Assembly (NCBI GenBank): GCA_013407085.1
Contig: JACCGJ010014744.1
Location: 28,651-92,650 of the forward strand
Reading direction: 5' to 3'
Source: Atriophallophorus winterbourni
Lineage: Eukaryota; Platyhelminthes; Trematoda; Plagiorchiida; Microphallidae
Length of the DNA: 64,000 nucleotides
In this document: in pieces, positions 34,370-45,059 of the stretch
Layout of the letters: every line of letters begins with the position of its first letter
Numbering within the stretch: the stretch's first letter is position 1
Program-made: the position numbers and the translations under genes
The notes under the pieces: generated by a model
Databases searched by the model: none
Told to the model about the DNA's origin: nothing
What the model saw: the letters and a program-made list of their open reading frames with translations, nothing else

Positions 34370-35889
34370 AGCATTTACATATTCGGCACTGCATGTTGGA
34401 ATACCGTGTTAGAATGGATAAGCAAATTCGATGATATTATGTGGCACCATCAGCTAATGTTATTCACGGTTATTATAGCATCGCAACAATGGCAAATGTG
34501 AAACTCCCCAGTCGGGTATCGTTAACGCAATAGCAGCTGTTCACTCGAATTGAACAGTTGGTGGATATTATAATTGAGAATTAAACACGTCATTTCACTG
34601 GTGCACAAATTTTTTTCTGAAATGATATGGCGTAAAATACACAAAACATTTTCACGTATTTCAGCATTGGTCGATGATGAGCCAATTTTCTGTGGGTAAA
34701 TTCTAATTAAGCATGTTCTCGTATTATTGAAAATAATTACGCCAGTATATATTTCAGCCAAACCATATGACCGCAAGTTTTAAGAAAAATTATTGTAAAC
34801 AATATGTAGCCAACGCTCGATCAATAACTTTTATCGATGAATTTGATCGACTTGAATTATCAGTGCTTTTACCAAAAATTCCCGTTTTTGTTATCAAAAC
34901 TCATAATTAGTGAGAAAAAACCATTTCGGTATTTAACTTTATTTAGATGAAAATACTGTGTTTACTAGATCGTGCTCAAACTAAGAGATTACTCTTCATG
35001 ATTTACAAAGTTATTCTGTTGAATATCATACTTGAATTCAACACAATATAAAATAATAAAGTGCTATCTACTCAGTTTTTACCCAAGAATGTCGGAATCA
35101 AATTTAAAATTCGCCTATTTCAAATAATTTCCACCATGTTGATGACAATCCAAGTGCAATGTATCACGTATTTATTAATAAAATTATAATAGTATTGCTG
35201 AGCAATTTGATGGCGCAGGCTAAAATGCAGGTTGTATCGAACGTTTTCTGATAAGCATTATTATAAAAAAAGCACTTTATGTTCATACTGTTCGTTGAAT
35301 GAGAGAGTGGTGATTATGTATGTACACGTGAAAATGTTTGTCGTTTTTGGATGAGGTTTGTCTGATTATTCGTGTTTACTTTCATTGACACGTATGAATC
35401 GTGTTTACATGAGAATGATGGGTGAAACCCTGTAATTGTTTAATAAAAGATTTTCGGCTTTCATGATGAATCCATATGAAATAGTAAGCACGACTGCAAA
35501 AATATTTTTACAAATGTTGCAAATAATCGATTTGTCTACAGTTCACACATTCAATTTGGATTGTACAGCAAGTGATGAACGCTACAGTGAAATTAAATAC
35601 GAGATATTGCATTTATTGATTTTACCGCAAATTCCTTCTTAGTCTTATGATTTTCTAATCAATAAACCTGAATTTCGAAACGAGAACCTTTCAAAAGTCT
35701 TTATCAAATCTTTTACAGTTAACCAGGGTGCTCGAGGTATTTACAATGTGGCCAAATACTAAATGCGATTATTTAAATGTTGCTTTTCATAACAATAGGA
35801 ACAATTTTGAATTTGATACTGAAGTGTTCAGATATGGCACTTAACTTAAATTTCGTAAGAAATTAAGCTCATTTTAATATACCGTGGTG

Positions 35890-35960
35890 TTCAAATCCCC
35901 TTCCCTTACACACCACTACTGGATTCTGGCTGTTTGCCTTCATCCGGTCGAGACAGTGAA
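35890..35960 (-). ncRNA. Degenerate hammerhead-like unit in D1
   Basis: The minus strand has GGATGAAG in place of CTGATGAG, then GGC-AAACA-GCC, a GAAT box and GTAGTGG. It is the decayed partner of the good copy 225 bp to the right. Confidence 0.4.
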
Positions 35961-36124
35961 ATCACAATCGGTGAGACTTGAAACACTGGTATAGTGGTAA
36001 GCGAAGTTATACATCAATGCCACTATTATATAGGGTTCTTATAATAAAATGTTCAAATACAGAATAATAAAGTGATTTTAGGCCAAGCTTATAAAAGTCC
36101 AATGTATTGTGGTGCTCACATCCC

Positions 36125-36185
36125 CTTCCCTTACAAACCACGACGGGTTTCTGGCTGTTTGCCCTCATCAGGCTTAAGGGTCAGT
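36125..36185 (-). ncRNA. Hammerhead ribozyme (type I-like), core complete
   Basis: On the minus strand: CTGATGAG (36,164-36,171), stem II GGC with loop AAACA and GCC, GAAAC (36,147-36,151), a two-base loop, and the GTC cleavage triplet (36,142-36,144). Stem III is A-U and C-G only, as in Penelope-type hammerheads. Stem I starts C-G and G-U, has an internal loop, then closes with CCCTTA (upstream) pairing fully with TAAGGG (downstream). One flaw is A for C directly before GAAA, which opens one pair of stem II. The RNA should cut itself after GTC. It is probably part of a retroelement. Confidence 0.75.
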
Positions 36186-36547
36186 AAGCGTTCATTTTAA
36201 TTTACTAGCTTGATGGGACACATGGAACAGATCATTCCGTATCATTGAAATCAAACCACAGATCATTACAATCGATGAATGCTTTACCATTTCCGGACTA
36301 AATTTGTTTTTTTTAAACAATGATATAATCACATGGACATTTATTTCTCCGGCTCTGACAAAATAATGTCAGTAACGGAAATAGTTGAGGATCTGAAATA
36401 TATGTTTTCTTATTACATTAGATGGTTTACTGATGTTAGTCCTGTGGGGCGATATGTGTGAGAAATCACCAATTAACGACATTCAATTTGGCAAGAATAT
36501 TCGAACAAACAAAACTTGGCGAAACTATTTTACCAAAAAATATTGTA

Positions 36548-36612
36548 TGTGCACGCCTTTGCCTCACACACACCAAGACCGGTTTTTGCTATTCACACTT
36601 ATCAGGAAGTGA
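36548..36612 (-). ncRNA. Degenerate hammerhead-like motif
   Basis: The minus strand reads CTGATAAG, TGTGAATAGCA, AAAAAC and GGTCTTGG. The G of the GATGA core and the GAAA box are changed. The same site in D2 is at 57,500-57,555. Confidence 0.45.
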
Positions 36613-37568
36613 CATAAATTGAAATGGCAAAACAGTGATAAACATGAACCGAAATGCTCATTTGCATGCATTTCCATCAGACGATTTAAACTTGTAAACC
36701 AGTGTTAGATGAAACTGGCATGACTAGCCGGTTAAATCACATGTAGACACGCAAGTTTTTGAACAGGCCGAAAGAGTTACCTTCATCCAAGAGCATATTT
36801 TCTAATTTCCTTAAATAAAGACATTTCGTGGTAATCACAGCGATCCTTGGAGACTTGCTAAGAAAATGTATTGTTTGATATAATCCCGATAAATCGGAAT
36901 AATATAATCACGTAGAGACACTGTTCGACTTTCTTATCAACGAATATCTTATATTATTCAGGTTATGATTTATAATATTTACATTATACATCTTTTTTCT
37001 TTATAACATTAATGAATGTATGATGTCAAACGCACAAATTACTCCCTGTGATACTGAAGGCTTAACAACGCATAAAAGGTATCCGAGAATTGAAAATAAT
37101 AACGGTAGTCGTTTGTAGGTATCAGGCTGTCTTTGATTGAGGAATAAGTACTCAAAAGTAAGAGCTCAAATCAGTTGATGTATGATAGATTCCGTATTCA
37201 GCTAAGCAGTTAAAATGGACTGTGAAGCACCTCCTACTTTATTACACGGTAAAATTTATTTCCACATAATTTGAAAAGGATCAAGTTCAAGTATGGTATA
37301 ACGATACTCCGAAATGATACTCACTGGATTTTTTTAGAGTTCAGCAATATATTGCAATATAATTTACTTGTTTTGAATACCTTGAAAATAGAACAGCTCA
37401 GTCAAATCTGAAATTGATTCAGAACAATCTGAAAACTATAAGAAGTTAAGGAATATTCCCGTTCGTCATTTATCTTGGAAGGAAAAATGAACGAAAGAAA
37501 AGAAAGAAAACCATTTTATTGCTTGTCTTTTCCAATATTGCTAAAGTTTGTTTCTTTCATTACAAAAG

Positions 37569-37663
37569 TTTTAATGTATGCCACCATCCCGCTCGACGAT
37601 GAACTGCAGTTGGCAATGAATTTCGGACACACAAAGCAGACTGTTGAACAACGCGTTATGAGC
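37569..37663 (+). CDS. Candidate exon 2 of an unrecognised gene
   Basis: A 95-bp segment lies between acceptor CATTACAAAAG and donor AGC|GTAAGC. It starts in phase 1 and ends in phase 0, and encodes LMYATIPLDDELQLAMNFGH and QTVEQRV. The copy in D2 (58,309-58,403) has about 16 substitutions, no indel, the same frame and the same splice sites, while the flanks have many indels. That pattern argues for a real coding exon, at least in the past. The phases fit exon 1 (33,605) before it and exon 3 (38,513) after it. No family recognised. Confidence 0.45.
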
Positions 37664-37916
37664 GTAAGCTCCAGTTTCTTAGTGACTCACCGCTTTATGA
37701 ATATCTTCACTTATTTTGTTTTTGTGAGATTTCTAAACTAATAAGTATGTTCGCATATTGATTGAATTATTATTCTTATGTCCTCGACTATGCAATAGAA
37801 AAAATGCTGGTTAAAGCTTCCGGTTGCTTAATATATATACATCAAAGTCTTCGCTTTTTTGAGTGATTGATCAACGCGTTGAACTGCAATAGTAGCGAAA
37901 ATAATTCACATTTGCA

Positions 37917-37980
37917 TGCATTTCCGACACACAACGCAAAACCGATTTCGTGCTCTTTGGTATCATCAGGTAAGGAGAAT
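37917..37980 (-). ncRNA. Hammerhead-like motif, weak stem II
   Basis: The minus strand has CTGATGA and CGAAAT, with a GTT triplet instead of GTC. Stem II (ACC against GCA) does not pair well. Core boxes are kept, but activity is doubtful. A plus-strand relative lies 260 bp to the right at 38,205. Confidence 0.5.
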
Positions 37981-38204
37981 ACGATACGCGATACTTACAC
38001 CTTGAAACATTTTTGAAATGTTGAACAAGCCACTGTTAGATACGGCTGGTTCACCATCATGCTGTTTTATCAAACATATTCACATTCATGTAAATAGAGT
38101 TGGAAAATATCCAAATTTACATACATTAATATTTCTCACCACACACGCGCGACTTGTCTACAATTCTTCAATTGTTCCAACGACATGTAGATCATGCTCG
38201 TTCT

Positions 38205-38250
38205 GTTCCATTCTTATGAGTGTAAACAGATTGTGCTGTGCATGTGATAG
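38205..38250 (+). ncRNA. Hammerhead-like half motif, plus orientation
   Basis: The plus strand reads CTTATGAG-TGT-AAACAG, the first half of the motif in the opposite direction to its neighbours. The equivalent in D2 (58,828-58,850) still reads CTGATGAG-TGC-AAACAG. The second half is not recognisable in either. Confidence 0.4.
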
Positions 38251-38512
38251 ATATGTATGCAAATGAAACAAATTTCTTCTAGAAAATGAGTTTAACCCCA
38301 GCCACATATGCTTAGACACATGAGATTGAAATGAATGATCATGCCAACCTCATCCAACAGTGGCTCACCTGCATAAATTATTTATATTAGGACTAACTGG
38401 AAGAGTTTTGACTTCATTTGGTTTTTCCATCGAAACATCGTTTAAGCATAACAAGCCGCACGATTCCTCAATGAATATTCATATACATACTGTGATTGTT
38501 ATTATTTCACAG

Positions 38513-38729
38513 ATGAATGTTACGGGTTTAAAAGATCTGGAGATACTTCGTTACAAATACATATCTGATATACGTAGCGTACAATTTGTTCTCGAGTTTG
38601 AAGAACGTCATACATACCGCAGTTCATATGTTCCAAAATTTTCCACCAATTTTCGCCTGAAAAGTTTGATGGAACAACGTGGATTCAACGTTATTGCAAT
38701 CACACCAGTCAAGCCAAACTTTTCACATG
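38513..38729 (+). CDS. Candidate exon 3 of an unrecognised gene
   Basis: The segment follows a good acceptor (GTGATTGTTATTATTTCACAG) and ends at donor CATG|GTGAGT. It is 217 bp, phase 0 to phase 1, and open throughout. It encodes MNVTGLKDLEILRYKY near the start and FRLKSLMEQRGFNVIAI near the end, with a basic, arginine-rich middle. Block D ends just before it. In D2 the Gypsy element LTR-3 sits at this spot instead. I do not recognise the protein family. Confidence 0.45.
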
Positions 38730-39078
38730 GTGAGTAATAGTTTCGTGAATCTTTATATTCAAAGAAAATTCATCCGGTGGGGAACATCAATCGGGTTAAT
38801 TAATGTATATTCCATGGAAAATCTAATACTACGTATATATAAATTTGTAATTAATTAAAATTTACGTGAAAAGTAGGCTACGGCGAAAAATTGATTGTAT
38901 TTCTCTGCGCTAAATATGGATTAATTATTATGAAAGACATCATTAATCATATGTTGTTCGAAAGAATGTCATTATATGTTTCTATATTATTAATTATTTT
39001 TAATTAATCGTAGATAATGAGAAAGCAGGACATTATCGTGAGTTTCATCATATATTCTTCGTATTACCCTGAAACCAG
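38730..39078 (+). other. Candidate intron, AT-rich
   Basis: It is bounded by GTGAGT on the left and by CCAG (39,075-39,078) on the right. Nothing else was recognised. Confidence 0.3.
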
Positions 39079-39231
39079 TGTTTCAGGTTTCCCTCGGTGT
39101 AGTTGATTGCAAAGGTTTGTCGCCAAGCACGATCATAAACATACTTCGAGACATTTTTCGACGTAAATCATTTACTTTTATTGATTGCGACCGCGGATCT
39201 TCGATTATTAGGAGTTTTTGATTATTTTGTT
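39079..39231 (+). CDS. Candidate exon 4 of an unrecognised gene
   Basis: With an acceptor at 39,077-39,078 the frame joins exon 3 in phase 1 and reads FQVSLGVVDCKGLSPS and INILRDIFRR, then DCDRGSS before a stop at 39,229. A donor-like C|GTAAAT lies at 39,160. Composition looks coding, but the 3' boundary is unsure. A donor at 39,160 leaves phase 1, which does not fit the next candidate exon at 40,499, so an exon may be missing from the model. Confidence 0.3.
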
Positions 39232-40498
39232 TCTTGTCATGTTCTCGTCTCCATATCCAGCATTTCCGGATACTATTCACCAAAGAGCTCTCAGATGCAG
39301 AGGTTTTTCATTTACGACGACTTCAGTTGAGCTCCTTATAAATTCATGATTTATCAATTTTGGACCACTGTATTTGTTCCAACGATATATATACGCAGAT
39401 CCTCAAGTGAAAAAAGAAATGTTAGCGTGAAATATTCAAATAAAAGCTACCATATTTACCTTGTGCACCAACCGCCATACCTTCGAATTTGAATCAAATC
39501 TTTGAATTTCTACAAGATATCAGATATACTGAGTAGATATGAATTAGCATAAAATTTCGTGAATTCAAATTACATAAAATAAATTCGTTTGAGTTCAATA
39601 CTCTAAAGGTCATTACAATTATCATCACGAATATATAATAGTTAATTAAATTACCTGTATGATGGAAATCATAAATGATCCATATGATTTGATCATCCTC
39701 AGAATTTCTTTACGCCAGTCATTTTTGCATTGACAATAAAATGCAACCAAAAGTTCAATTTTTATCGGCAAGCAGAGCCCAGGAAATTGCACAACCGGTG
39801 AGCCATAGGATTTTTTCTTGCTTAATGTTCCGTTAATCATTCGAGAAAATATATGAAATCAACAGCGTGTTGTAAATGAATGAACTAACTATCTAATATA
39901 ATCGTCAAATATGTTTTTATTCTCTGTTGATCAATATACATCACATGCGTATGACGATTTTATGCTTCGGAGACTTTGAATTTCAGAACTCTCCGATTCG
40001 GCACGAACAATTTTAGATGCAACACTCACAATGATTAGTAGGAGAAGGGCAATCAGTGGTTTTTGACGATGTCACCGTACCCAGTGTAGTATTTGATCTA
40101 GCGTACTTTTAAAATGACGCTGGAAAAAGAGACCGAGTTCGACTGTTGTAAAAGGTGCTAGTGAAACAATTTACGTGTTGGCCTCCTTCGGTCGATGTCG
40201 ACCATGGATATACATCACGATCGAATGAATTTATATATATGGATATATATATATATATATATATATATATCTAATATATCCTATGATAATATTAACATAC
40301 ATGTAGAAGCAGTGTTTTCGAACGATTTCGAACACAGACATTTTCTCTTATATTTTCCTTAAATGCTTCAAGGTAATCGATATAATTATTTAGTTGCCAA
40401 AAGCATAATGAGCCTGTCAATTTTGAAATATTTAACAGCTTCAGTGATTTACTATACGTCATTGCGCAAACGAAGTGATTACATATTTTTCTATTTAG
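39232..40498 (+). other. AT-rich interval, likely intronic
   Basis: It contains an uninterrupted TA run at 40,243-40,271. A minus-strand frame at 39,646-39,840 followed by CAG|GTAATT could be an antisense exon but has no further support. Confidence 0.3.
40231..40273. repeat. TA microsatellite
   Basis: About fifteen TA units run from 40,243, preceded by interrupted ATATA sequence. It lies in the candidate intron. Confidence 0.9.
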
Positions 40499-40789
40499 CT
40501 GACTGTGACAACTGCAAAATTTACGCAACATGCAATTAAATTTAATCGGAGAGGGCGAACAGTTGATTACAGAGATATTTATGGCGCACTGGTCACTCTA
40601 ATCGGCCCCAAAGTGAAGATTAACAAACAGCACGATTGGCCAGTGGAAACTTGGACTTGGTATCCAGAACTGCTGCAACATGCTCGTCATCCAGCAGGAA
40701 GCGAATGCAGGGAGAATTTCGAATTCAATTTTTTAAACGACGCCGGCAAGTTTACAATTAATCCGAAAATATTTTTTCCGAGTAATTAA
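40499..40789 (+). CDS. Candidate exon 5 of an unrecognised gene
   Basis: It follows acceptor TTTTTCTATTTAG and stays open for 96 codons to a stop at 40,787. It encodes VDYRDIYGALVTLIGPKV, then a tryptophan-rich part (WPVETWTWYPELL), SECRENFEF and INPKIFFPSN. This is the best coding-like composition in the middle of the window. It is in phase 0 at its start. No clear GT donor was found in phase with exon 6; GTGAAG at 40,613 is one option. Otherwise the frame ends a protein here. Confidence 0.45.
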   Translation: MTVTTAKFTQHAIKFNRRGRTVDYRDIYGALVTLIGPKVKINKQHDWPVETWTWYPELLQHARHPAGSECRENFEFNFLNDAGKFTINPKIFFPSN

Positions 40790-41588
40790 CTTTTTGTATT
40801 TCTGAGATTAAATAATGCAAGCTTTATTTAGGAATATCGGTCACGAGAATAATCTGACGGAACAGTTTCGAAAAGAATTCTTTTCAATTAATGATGATTT
40901 TAAGGATTCTATTACGATCGATTTTTGCAATTTTAATGATTAATTCGCAAGATGTTCTTATCTATGTATTATTTGCTACAACCATAGATAATGCATTCGA
41001 TGATATTGGTAAGTGCATTCCGAAAACTAACATCCTGCGAGGTAAAAAAATTTATGTGATTTGAAAGGTTTAGTCTGATAAAACATAGTAAATTATAACA
41101 ATAACAATGTGGAATTCGCAAGCACATGCCGGTGCTATTCTCACGAATAAATGACACCCGCTACATCAGGATTTTTCAGTTAATGTATTGGGCTATTTTG
41201 CAGTTATATGTTTTATTATATTAATGAGCCGCATCTGTTAGAATCGCCAAACCTAAATTGCATTTATTAGCATCGCCGCCATATGTACATAATCCATGGA
41301 AAGCTCGGTTTTTTTTAATCAGCAGAATTAAAAGCTTCATGTGAAATATTCTTTTTATTCGTTCAATAGTATATCATGTGCAGTTGGGATTGGATTCATT
41401 GTGGTTAGCTGTGACTGGATCAGCCTGTGATTATGTGAGTTAACAGTTACGCACTTTTTCAGCAAAATTTAATCTAATATGATCATTCGTATTTCCCTAC
41501 TTTATATTCCCTGAACAATTCGAGACTTTGCTAACGTTTATTCGAAACTAACTCGAACGATTGATACCGTTTTAATAAATTGCTCTAG
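40790..41588 (+). other. AT-rich interval, likely intronic
   Basis: No feature recognised. It ends in the acceptor AAATTGCTCTAG. Confidence 0.3.
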
Positions 41589-41823
41589 GTAAAGCATTTG
41601 TTCACGACTGTAAAACATCTTGATCTACATTGTGACGATCTGGATTCGGGACTCAGCTCAGCTGCATCAAATCACGCGTTCTTGCAACTTCGATTTCGGC
41701 CAGCTGATTTGAAGTCGGAGTACCGAGGTAAATATTCGAATCAACTCGAATTCAATAAAATGTTGTCGATGCTGACCGAAGAAGACGTGAATGCCTGGCA
41801 AATTACCGACGTCCCTTGCGAAT
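41589..41823 (+). CDS. Candidate exon 6 of an unrecognised gene
   Basis: A 235-bp segment runs from acceptor TTGCTCTAG to donor GAAT|GTGAGT, phase 0 to phase 1. It encodes LDLHCDDLDSGLSSAASNH, LQLRFRPADLKSEYRGKY and LTEEDVNAWQITDVPCE. It is acidic-rich, and no membrane segment is seen. The donor phase matches the 30-bp micro-exon 111 bp downstream. Family not recognised. Confidence 0.45.
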
Positions 41824-41934
41824 GTGAGTCGCATCGCTCTAGTATTGTAAAAAATTTGAGTAACTATGTCTATGTTAGAAATCTATGAATCAAAAATTTT
41901 TACAGCAAGATACATACTGACGATTTACTTACAG

Positions 41935-41964
41935 ATTATTTGGGACTAACAAAGGATATTTTGA
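41935..41964 (+). CDS. Candidate 30-bp micro-exon
   Basis: It is flanked by acceptor GATTTACTTACAG and donor TTGA|GTGAGT. It takes phase 1 from exon 6 and leaves in phase 1, adding ten residues (YYLGLTKDIL with the shared codon). Symmetric micro-exons are common in flatworm genes. Support is splice-site quality and phase only. Confidence 0.4.
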
Positions 41965-43506
41965 GTGAGTTCAAGCTTCATTTTGGAACGGTATTAATGT
42001 GGAAATTCATAATTTATATCAAATATTCGGAGGCATTCAAGAAAAGAATAAAATGTGTAATTTATTTTAAGCAAATAACGAAGTTGCAAAATGTTTCATA
42101 ATTAACCATCGATATTTCCGTGGCAAATTCATGAAATCTGTGTTGCATAATCTATGTTTCTAAACATAATATGAACAAACTGTTCAATCACATGTACCCA
42201 AAAAATGTAGAATGTATCAAGCTCATTGTGATGAGCAAAATTGCGCATGTGTATGCAGCAGAACATTTTTAAAATAATTAACTGATCAGGCTTGAAACGC
42301 AGGAGCTCTGTTTATCTAGGTATAAACTCACGGAATAAATAAACATGAGAGAAACGCTGCTATTTTGTGCAATAATCGGAAACATTATATGGTGTAATTT
42401 ATGATAACATCCACAATGTCAAATCTTAGAACTATATTGTTAATAACAACATAAAAATTCTTATATGTTTCTTGATTCCAGCTTGCTAACCGAAAATGAG
42501 CAAGGAACTGCAATATGCAGTGTCTAAATAAAAACGACCTTAACACCATTGAAGCTTAAACAATTAACACAAACACAGTTCGATTAGATCACATTATTTC
42601 GTGATAATAGTGTAATAGAATTTACGCAAATTCTTTTCTTATTTCATAAGAACTGTCGGTCATTTATCAAAGCTTGAAGACAACATCCCTGGGAATATGT
42701 GAAGAAGTGCGTTTTGTTCATGCAGTCAATTCCATTTGAATGATTACTAAATTCGATTCATCCACGATGATTGAGCTAATCCGGCATACGGTTTTACAAA
42801 CATTTTTGACAAACAAATATCTTGCGAAATCGGGCGTGTATGTCTGAAATGCATGAGGGCATGTTCTATGTATGATACGCAAACTTGGGGAGAAAACGTG
42901 TTTGCTTTAGGAAGGATTTCAATGAAGCGCGACACCAATAAAATTGCGCTGTTCGAAATCTACTTTCAGACCAACGTAGAAAGTCGAAAAGCTAAATGAT
43001 CGGAAATTACGATTTATCTAAACCCTAATTTCGGAGATCAAGTACATGAGGTTAGCAATACTTTCATACCACATAGATCAATCATGTATGAATAACGAAA
43101 CAATAATAAATGTAAACTCTAAAATAATTAATTGGCAGGTATTTCCATAACACAATCTTTACGGCCAGTTTCCTGCTGTTTGCACTGTTCAGTTAGGGCA
43201 GTACGATTCCTATCCATATTATATGAGACTGTGACTTACAATCCCAAACTGGTTTGTCGAAGATTATATTCACAATTTGTGCGCCCAACATTCAGCGAGA
43301 AAGCAATAATGCATAACGCTGGATTCTCACAAAATCCTGAATCAGTTAATACCAATACATTTTGAGATGATTTTGTCGAACGCAACATGATATAGATTAC
43401 GATAAATCTGAATTTATCTCTCCGTTTCGATCGCTTGCCTTATATCAATTATATGATATGAATCAACACGTAAAATAACGTTTCACGTCAAAAATTTCTC
43501 TATCAG
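41965..43506 (+). other. AT-rich interval with a hammerhead-like remnant
   Basis: It is mostly featureless. Around 43,138-43,196 the minus strand shows CTGAACAG-TGC-AAACA-GCA-GGAAAC, a decayed hammerhead-like copy. It ends in acceptor TTCTCTATCAG. Confidence 0.4.
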
Positions 43507-43752
43507 GTAATCGGGATGTTTCAACTAATGAACCACATCGTTACCTGTGTTGCCTTTACGATTACTGCTCACGTTGAGATGGTTCACGTTGAAGTGGATT
43601 TCAAGGTCTCGTTTCTGTTCTCCGATAAACCACCCAGTTGGAACACACCGATGCTCTTTAAAGCAAAACTAGTTTCGAGTGCGCGCAACAAGATGGTCCT
43701 CATCCGTCTGCCAATGAAGGACAAATACGGAATGAGGGAATGTTACATTTAA
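43507..43752 (+). CDS. Candidate terminal exon of an unrecognised gene
   Basis: It follows acceptor TTTCTCTATCAG. In phase 1 (after the micro-exon) it gives about 24 residues to a TGA at 43,575. In phase 0 it stays open for 81 codons to 43,752 and reads HVEVDFKVSFLFSDKPPSW and MVLIRLPMKDKYGMREC. The long frame looks more like protein, but the phase chain supports the short one. Either could be the true 3' end. Confidence 0.3.
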   Translation, partial: VIGMFQLMNHIVTCVAFTITAHVEMVHVEVDFKVSFLFSDKPPSWNTPMLFKAKLVSSARNKMVLIRLPMKDKYGMRECYI

Positions 43753-45059
43753 CAGTCTCTTTGTTAGACAATCATAATTGGAGTGCTATTTGTTTGCTCA
43801 TTTCAAAGCGTGCTCTTAGCAAGAGCCTCAACAAGCTTTTCCCGGTTGATTCACTAGTTGTTTTTCTTAGTTATTGCGCACAATCTTATTTGTTTGGAAT
43901 ACCTTACATTATTTTATAATTTGTTGCACAATTTTACAAATACAATAATTTTGTTAAACAGTTTTTCATTATTTTTCGGTCAGTTTATCTAAGTCCATGC
44001 CCATTTGACCTTGTTCTTCAATTCTAAAAACATATTTCTCACGTGTTTAGGAATTCGACAGGTATGATATTAATTCTCGAGTAATTAGTTAATATGGATG
44101 AATGCTTGAGAAGAATCCATTCCAATGCACACGTTTCATCAGTAATTCTGCATGAAAATACGCAACGGCCATGTAGTAGACACGTGTACAATGATCAAAT
44201 GCGAAAAAATGTTCATGTCAATCGTCTTCAAATCTATTGTGTTACTGCTCATTTTTACGCACCGAGAAAGACTATATAAAACGAAGCAAATGAATTCTCA
44301 ATGAGTGTGTTGCAAGCGATTATTGTGAATGTTTTTTCAAAGTGAATAAGTGTATGCTCCTCGACCTTCTCATGAAATCAAGCTATTGCAGATCAGCCAG
44401 TTGTTTAAAATTCATGAGTTTCAACTGCATTTCTCAACATTCAGCAATGCGGTAATTTTGGAAGCACCGACTAAGATTCCGTTTCGCTTTCAAAATACAT
44501 GAATAACAACGGATTATTCATTTGTATATAAATTTCTCATGCAGGATTGCATACACGGATTTAAGTTGCGAATTTTTATGATTGATTGTAAATAGTATCA
44601 TCAAAGTAAGCTGCATGAAACCGCACGGCGGAATATACAGCTTTAATTTTTTGTTTTATTACGCTTTTAATCGATGCTCACTTAATTGAAAATGACGAGG
44701 AACAGTATAAGTCAAAGGAAATGAATAGCTAAAACCAGGGTAGTATGTTATTGCTTTCAAAGGTGTCATGTATACTGAATGTTGCATCTTGACCCAGAAA
44801 ATAACCTGTAAATAAGCGAGGAAGCTGCAATGTTTATCTTCATTCATCATCCGTACTCCGAAAGAAAAGACTAAACAGTACAAAACGAGAGCGAATATCT
44901 CTCCTGCAGCGCTCAAGCGATGAGCAGTACTCAGTTTATCGGCGTCAGTTTTCCGCCTGATGCATAATCGACGTTCAGCAGCCGAACGCTGTATCTGCAT
45001 TTCCCCGGATTGGAAGAGTCGTTAACACAGAGCCTGTAAAGTGAGCAGTGAAGTGAGAG
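43753..45059. other. Mostly unassigned; part matches 2,115-2,310
   Basis: Positions 44,090-44,350 resemble 2,115-2,310. A minus-strand frame with an ATG at 45,000 runs to 44,659 (113 codons) and has two hydrophobic stretches (ALVLYCLVFSFGV and FLAYLQVIFWV). It abuts the end of an RTE-A remnant. I do not recognise it and cannot tell a real gene from chance. Confidence 0.3.

Larger units (their letters stand above)
34370..38512. repeat. Block D1, large repeat with hammerhead-like motifs and one exon
   Basis: It aligns along its length with D2 (55,420-59,107). Landmarks are GCACTGCATGTTGGAATA (34,386) against GCATTGCATGTTGAAATA, ATCGATTTG...ACAGTTCACACATTCAATTT (35,527 and 56,601), and TCATCCAACAGTGG near the end. 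Indels are frequent except inside the 95-bp candidate exon at 37,569. At least four hammerhead-like copies lie within it. Confidence 0.75.

Noticed and set aside
39646..39840. Minus-strand frame of 64 codons ending in CAG|GTAATT, a possible antisense exon
   Set aside because: No acceptor or partner exon was found, and it lies inside a candidate plus-strand intron.
40231..40273. TA run as a possible replication origin or promoter
   Set aside because: A simple microsatellite in a likely intron explains it; nothing else nearby supports a function.
42747..42938. Minus-strand frame with FRHTRPISQDICLSKMF
   Set aside because: It looked protein-like, but no motif, partner frame or second copy in the window supports it.
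44094..44279. 61-codon plus frame
   Set aside because: It falls in a stretch matching 2,115-2,310, where the frame is not kept.
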